Of a stretch of 10,492 nucleotides of DNA, positions 7,233-10,492 are shown piece by piece; positions within the stretch are counted from its first letter, which is position 1; the number at the start of each line of letters is the position of its first letter. The position numbers and the translations under genes were made by a program. The DNA is from Candidatus Poribacteria bacterium. Lineage in GTDB: Bacteria > Poribacteria > WGA-4E > UBA9662. The notes beneath the pieces were generated by a model. It saw only the letters and a list, made by a program, of their open reading frames with translations, was not told the origin of the DNA and did not search any database. The DNA lies in contig PACG01000152.1 in NCBI GenBank assembly GCA_002699335.1, positions 16,578-27,069 on the forward strand, read 5' to 3'.

Positions 7233-8045
7233 TTAGTGATAATCGGTTTTGAGCCGTCCCCAGGTAATCGCGATTTTACCACTGGCATCGACTGGCATCA
7301 CCGATGCAAACCCCTTCATGGCCGGGGCCAATTCTGCCGTCGTCACGGCCCGATTAACGATGGCGATCCATCGATCAGACCATTCCAGTAGTCGCCTGCC
7401 GGCGCGCCAGGATGCTTGGTGCCGATAAACAGTGGCCCCGCCGAAGGCACCATTTTACCCGTCGATTTTTGCTCTGCTGCCTGTTTCCCATCGATGTAAA
7501 GGGCTGTGGTTTTACCATTGTAGATTCCGGCTACGTGATGCCACTCGTTTTCCTTAAACATCGGGTATTGGACTCGGCTATTGCTGACACTTGGCCCCGC
7601 GTCAAAACGGGAAAAAACCCCCTCTCGGAGTAAACGGTATTGGTTGTCTGATCCTTCGGTCGATTTTTGAACGAACCGACGGTTGCCGGTTGTATCGCTG
7701 ACCAGCCCCCAGGCTAAAATACTAATTTGGTCAGTCAAATTCAAGGAATCAGCATTTTCAACCTTGACTCGCTGTCGTTTGACCGAGTTAAACTTGAGCG
7801 CGCCACCGAACTTACCTTTGTCCAAGGTTGGACCTTCGATTAATTTACCGTCGTTACCATTCCCGGACGAATCTGTTAAGATGTTACCAGAGCCATCATC
7901 AAACAGCCAGAGGGCAACGAATCTTCTTTGGTAATGTCGGCCTTGAGCCGGCTTCAGCTTGATTGCAGCTAATGTGAACGACAAAACAGATTAGTGAAAC
8001 GAAGAAAACAGTCTTTGAAATTTTTATAGCGAAAGGGTATGGCAT
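7233..8045 (-). pseudogene. LamG-domain protein 3, frame-disrupted
   Basis: Three segments in different frames together make one complete LamG protein. The first starts at ATG 8045 after AAGGGGAG and gives a signal peptide, MPYPFAIKISKTVFFVSLIC then FVVHISC and QAEAG, but hits a TGA soon after. The second frame (from about 7920 to 7370) gives the domain, FVALWLFDDGSGN, DSSGNGNDGKL, EWHHVAGIYNGKTTALYIDG and YWNGLID, then stops prematurely. The third frame (about 7367 to 7233) restores the expected end, IAIVNRAVTTAELAPAMKG and the tail KIAITWGRLK. The span is 813 nt, exactly 271 codons and the same size as its paralogues, so the shifts cancel. The second break fits loss of one base after GAT at about 7369. 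Real decay, a sequencing or assembly error, and recoding are all possible. A shorter frame from TTG 7984 would lack a signal peptide. Confidence 0.8.
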
Positions 8046-8200
8046 TGAAACAACTCCCCTTATAAATTATAAATTAAATTGGGATTGGATCCTTATACAG
8101 CTCGTTCTTGGAGATCACGTAAACGAATATCTGCGCATCGTATCCACTGAGCAAAAATAGTATTTAGTTAAGAGCGGAGCGCTCCGCTCTTAACTAAAAC
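8046..8200 (-). promoter_or_regulatory. Leader of LamG-3, copy of the LamG-2 leader
   Basis: This region is similar over roughly 150 nt to the LamG-2 leader (7007..7180), including GTTTCAATG at the start codon, the AATTTAATTT stretch, and the GGAGATCACGTAAACG and TGCGCAT-GTATCC blocks (8110-8145). A weak promoter candidate on the minus strand is TTGCTC, 17 nt, GATATT, ending near 8126. The upstream edge is the perfect palindrome at 8163-8198. Conservation of non-coding sequence beside diverged coding sequence points to a regulatory function or a recent duplication of the upstream segment. Confidence 0.55.
8163..8198. repeat. Perfect 36-bp palindrome
   Basis: The arm TTTAGTTAAGAGCGGAGC (8163-8180) is followed with no spacer by its exact reverse complement (8181-8198). 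As RNA it would fold into a very stable hairpin on either strand; as DNA it could be a dimeric protein-binding site or cruciform. No T-run longer than five follows on the minus strand (TACTATTTTTG begins a few bases later), so terminator activity is possible. A degenerate copy lies at 7134-7162. Confidence 0.9.
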
Positions 8201-8686
8201 AAGTAGTTACAAATTCACCCCAATTGCAAACGCTATGTTTAGCAAACGGTTTAATGCTACCTGCTATTTCTTGCCTGTTACCATTTGCTACTAACCGGTC
8301 GAATAATAAATAGCTAGCACCAAGCTATCCAATGCTATAAGGTAGATCTGATCGGTTTTAATTTTCAGCAGGCTCAGGTACCACTCTCCGTTTATCGTTG
8401 CGAAAGCGAACGCCGGAATTATCCGATTAACAGGTTAATACTGCCGACTTTAGACTAGCAAACCATTGAGGCGAAAACCAAACTGATCGGTTATTGGAAG
8501 TGAAATTTTGATGATCAAAATAAGGTGCCTTGGCTGCTAAACGGGGTGACGGTATCTGGATTCTCGCTTTGATTCGTTCCTGACCGTAAGATTTACCACG
8601 AAATCCTATACCAACAAGGCTATCTAACGGCCAGATAGCCTTACTTCTAGGGGCTAGCTGAAAAACGGTGGGTAGTTGCAAGTGGG
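8201..8686. other. Intergenic region between LamG-4 and the LamG-3 leader
   Basis: About 490 bp without a supported gene. A minus-strand frame at 8427-8681 is open for 84 codons (MQLPTVFQLAPRSK...), but it overlaps the terminator-like hairpin after LamG-4, has no Shine-Dalgarno and shows no domain, so I do not call it. The rest (8201-8426) is AT-rich and shows nothing I recognise. No RNA gene was seen. Confidence 0.55.
8616..8642 (-). terminator. Hairpin downstream of LamG-4, terminator-like
   Basis: The arms AAGGCTATCT (8616-8625) and AGATAGCCTT (8633-8642) are perfect reverse complements around a 7-nt loop. The hairpin starts 44 nt after the LamG-4 stop codon. On the minus strand it is followed by GTTGG, so the U-tract is poor. 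Its position argues for a 3'-end function. Confidence 0.6.
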
Positions 8687-9490
8687 TTAGTTGAATCTGA
8701 TTCTAGCCCAGACAGTTGTCAATCGACTCTTAGATGTAACAGGTAGTATCCCTAGTGACCGGCCTAATCCTTTGTCCATTACTGTTTTAACGTCAGCTTT
8801 AGAGAGTGCTACGTTAAAAATCCCAACATCATCGATCAGACCCATGGCAAATCTCTCTGTAATTGCTCCACCAATGGTGACCTCAACTCCTTTGACACCA
8901 AAAATACCGGTGGCGGCCCTATCGATATCGGCAATTCCATCGATATAGAGGATCTTCTTCTTACCAGTGTAAGCAAAGGCTAGATGGTGCCACTTTCCGT
9001 CATTGACTGTTTTGGGGCTAAAACTCCATCTCGGATTCAATTCATTACTGCCAATCTCGACTTTTCCCCAGTTATTGTTGCGCCCAGCGCCAAAAACGTT
9101 AATGATGTTATGCCAGCCAGGTACCCAACCGACAATAAACTGGTCGTCAAAACAACAATTGTTGCGCTGCTTGCCTGGCTTGTCCAGTTTAACCCAGGCA
9201 GTACCGGTATATTTTTCGTCTGAACTCTCCAGGCTTTTAGAAGGGGAAACCACTACGTAATCGTCTTTCCCATCCAGGCTCAAGGCTTTGCCAAATTTCC
9301 CTCCATCGGTAATTTTGGCCCCATTTTTGAATTTGCCGCTATTATTATTTTCTGTGCCGTCCTTGAGATCTCCTTCAAACAGCCAAACAGCGACCGCCGT
9401 TTTGGGATCGATCGCACCATAGCTTTGAATAGAACCGATCAAGACCAAAATCAGCAAGCAGATCTGAGGTTTTAATAGGCGTAACTTCAT
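8687..9490 (-). CDS. Secreted LamG-domain protein 4
   Basis: The 267-residue product has a signal peptide (about 1-26, ending IQSYGA) and one LamG-like domain. Landmarks are AVAVWLFEGDLKDG (33-45), GGKFGKALSLDGKDDYVVV (63-81), GTAWVKLDKPGKQRN, KWHHLAFAYTGKKKILYIDG (166-185), and MGLIDDVGIFNVALSKADVK (216-235). The C-terminal tail is RLTTVWARIR (256-265). Like LamG-5 it has an extra central segment, NCCFDDQFIVGW then INVFGAGRNNNWGKVEIG, with an adjacent Cys pair. That segment is absent from LamG-1 and LamG-2. A binding role outside the cytoplasm is inferred from the family. The ATG at 9490 follows AGGAGG with a 10-nt gap. It is 91 nt from the LamG-5 stop, with a hairpin between, and is a clear tandem duplicate of LamG-5. 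Confidence 0.9.
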   Translation of the reverse strand: MKLRLLKPQICLLILVLIGSIQSYGAIDPKTAVAVWLFEGDLKDGTENNNSGKFKNGAKITDGGKFGKALSLDGKDDYVVVSPSKSLESSDEKYTGTAWVKLDKPGKQRNNCCFDDQFIVGWVPGWHNIINVFGAGRNNNWGKVEIGSNELNPRWSFSPKTVNDGKWHHLAFAYTGKKKILYIDGIADIDRAATGIFGVKGVEVTIGGAITERFAMGLIDDVGIFNVALSKADVKTVMDKGLGRSLGILPVTSKSRLTTVWARIRFN

Positions 9491-9538
9491 TTTCTGCTAT
9501 CCTCCTGCTTCTCTGCAGTTAAGCTACAAACGTAGGAT

Positions 9539-9573
9539 GATGAGTGTTCCCATCGTTCCGGGAACACTTCATC
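9539..9573 (-). terminator. Hairpin between LamG-5 and LamG-4
   Basis: The arm 9539-9551 (GATGAGTGTTCCC) pairs with 9560-9573 over 13 bp, with one bulged base and an 8-nt loop. It begins 8 nt after the LamG-5 stop codon. No U-tract follows on the minus strand, so complete termination is uncertain; LamG-4 may be transcribed by read-through, with the hairpin setting relative mRNA levels. Confidence 0.6.
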
Positions 9574-9581
9574 TGGTGATC

Positions 9582-10388
9582 TTATTGGGATTTGATTGAC
9601 GACCAAGTGGTGGTCAGTCGGCTCTTGGGGGAAACGGCTGTGGTTCCTAGCACACTGGCCATTCCACCTTTGATAATTCCCTTGACGTCATTAGCAGTTA
9701 AGGCAGTATTAAATATCGCCACCTCGTCAATTAGACCCATAGCAAATCTCTCTGTAATTGCACCACCAATAATCACATCAACGCCTTTGACGCCGAATTC
9801 ACCTTTGGCGGCCCGATCTATATCGACTTCTCCATCGATATAGAGTACCTTCTTCTTGCCATCGTAGGCAAAAGCTAGGTGATGCCACTTATCATCATTG
9901 ACCGTTTTGGGACTGATACTCCAATTTGGGGCAACTTGACCACTACCAATTTCCACTTTCCCTTGATTAGTGTTGCGGCCAGCACCAAAAACATTCATAA
10001 TGTTCTTCCATCCAGCCCAACCAACAACAAACTGATCGTCGAAGCAACACTGGTTACGTTGTTCACCTGGCTTGTTATACTTAACCCAAGCCATAGTGGT
10101 GGCCTGTTTAGCAGTACTATCAAGGCTTGCAGATGTCTTTACGACGACGTAGTCATCCTTGCCATCCAGGCTCAAGGCCTTGCCAACTTTCCCACTATCG
10201 CTGAAGGTGGCTCCTTTTTCAAGCGTGCCGTGGTTATTGTTACCACTCATATCTTTAACATCACCTTCAAACAACCAGATGGCGACAGCCGAATCTTTCA
10301 GATTTTTGACTTTAGCTTGACCAGGTAAAACAGCTAAGAGTAGCAGTAAGGACAAGCCAGCGAAGGCCAACCAGAAACGTTTACTCAT
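9582..10388 (-). CDS. Secreted LamG-domain protein 5
   Basis: The 268-residue product starts MSKRFWLAFAGLSLLLLLAV, a signal peptide with likely cleavage after GQA (residue 25). The single LamG-like domain includes SAVAIWLFEGDVKDMSGNNN (33-52), KVGKALSLDGKDDYVVV (67-83), TMAWVKYNKPGEQRNQCCFD (98-117), MNVFGAGRNTNQGKVEIG, KWHHLAFAYDGKKKVLYIDG (167-186) and MGLIDEVAIFNTALTANDVK (217-236), then the array tail RLTTTWSSIK (257-266). No catalytic motif is apparent; carbohydrate or protein binding at the cell surface or outside is inferred. The ATG at 10388 is chosen because AAGGAG lies 7 nt upstream and the signal peptide begins here. An upstream in-frame TTG (10412) would add eight residues across the Shine-Dalgarno. 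It is the first gene of the array and has its own promoter. Confidence 0.92.
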   Translation of the reverse strand: MSKRFWLAFAGLSLLLLLAVLPGQAKVKNLKDSAVAIWLFEGDVKDMSGNNNHGTLEKGATFSDSGKVGKALSLDGKDDYVVVKTSASLDSTAKQATTMAWVKYNKPGEQRNQCCFDDQFVVGWAGWKNIMNVFGAGRNTNQGKVEIGSGQVAPNWSISPKTVNDDKWHHLAFAYDGKKKVLYIDGEVDIDRAAKGEFGVKGVDVIIGGAITERFAMGLIDEVAIFNTALTANDVKGIIKGGMASVLGTTAVSPKSRLTTTWSSIKSQ

Positions 10389-10427
10389 TTTTATACTCCT
10401 TCTTACTTTCAAATGGACTCAATGGAT

Positions 10428-10456
10428 AGCCTAACAAAATTGAATCAAATAGTCAA
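10428..10456 (-). promoter_or_regulatory. Probable sigma-70 promoter for LamG-5
   Basis: On the minus strand TTGACT (10451-10456) is separated by 17 nt from TAGGCT (10428-10433), and a TG dinucleotide precedes the -10 as in extended -10 promoters. The -35 is five of six; the -10 is weak but keeps the key first two bases and the last base. Transcription would start near 10421, about 33 nt before the ATG, leaving room for the AAGGAG site. The rest of the sequence to the right edge (10457-10492) is AT-rich and shows no gene. Confidence 0.6.
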
Positions 10457-10492
10457 CACTTTAATGCTAGTGGTATTTTACTTTATTTCTGA

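Noticed and set aside
8427..8681. An 84-codon open frame on the minus strand between LamG-4 and LamG-3
   Set aside because: It contains the terminator-like hairpin of LamG-4, has no Shine-Dalgarno, no recognisable domain and no signal peptide; most likely chance.
5322..10388. LamG proteins as GH16-type glucanases
   Set aside because: No ExDxxE catalytic motif is present in any of the five; only the binding-type LamG fold features are seen.
10389..10412. Earlier TTG start for LamG-5 giving MKVRRSIK
   Set aside because: It would place the AAGGAG Shine-Dalgarno inside the gene; the ATG at 10388 has ideal spacing and a standard signal peptide.

Overview
The window looks like a bacterial chromosomal segment of moderate GC in which every credible gene is on the minus strand. 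A housekeeping cluster sits at the left end, a two-gene ABC exporter in the middle, and an array of five secreted LamG-type (concanavalin A-like) proteins fills the right half. Arrays of short LamG proteins ending in a Lys/Arg-x-x-x-Thr-Trp-x-x-Ile-Lys-like tail are something I associate with Candidatus Poribacteria and related sponge or marine lineages. This assignment is from memory of family style, not from a search, and is tentative.

Reading in the direction of transcription (high to low coordinates), the LamG array comes first. It holds LamG-5 (9582..10388), LamG-4 (8687..9490), a frame-disrupted LamG-3 (7233..8045), LamG-2 (6224..7006) and LamG-1 (5322..6101). LamG-4 and LamG-5 form one closely related pair, and LamG-1 and LamG-2 a second pair. 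LamG-3 is more divergent and carries at least two frame breaks. The genes are separated by gaps that mostly hold hairpins, and LamG-5 has a good promoter-like sequence. LamG-2 and LamG-3 share a duplicated upstream leader, which in the LamG-3 copy includes a perfect 36-bp palindrome. The layout suggests repeated duplication of gene-plus-leader units rather than one polycistronic operon.

An intergenic stretch of about 1.1 kb (4241..5321) follows, with no convincing gene. It has one strong hairpin and a few short coding-like stretches that may be decayed sequence. Then come an ABC ATPase (3458..4240, TTG start) and a large multi-pass permease (1738..3465), overlapping by 8 nt, which together make an exporter of unknown substrate.

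A near-consensus sigma-70 promoter (1713..1741) overlaps the end of the permease gene and drives rpmG (ribosomal protein L33, 1480..1644), a small two-helix membrane protein (1116..1457), purM (100..1119) and the start of another gene that runs off the left edge (1..107). The last three genes are translationally coupled by short overlaps. The most interesting features are the LamG expansion with its shared C-terminal tail, the duplicated palindromic leaders, and the compensating frame shifts in LamG-3.
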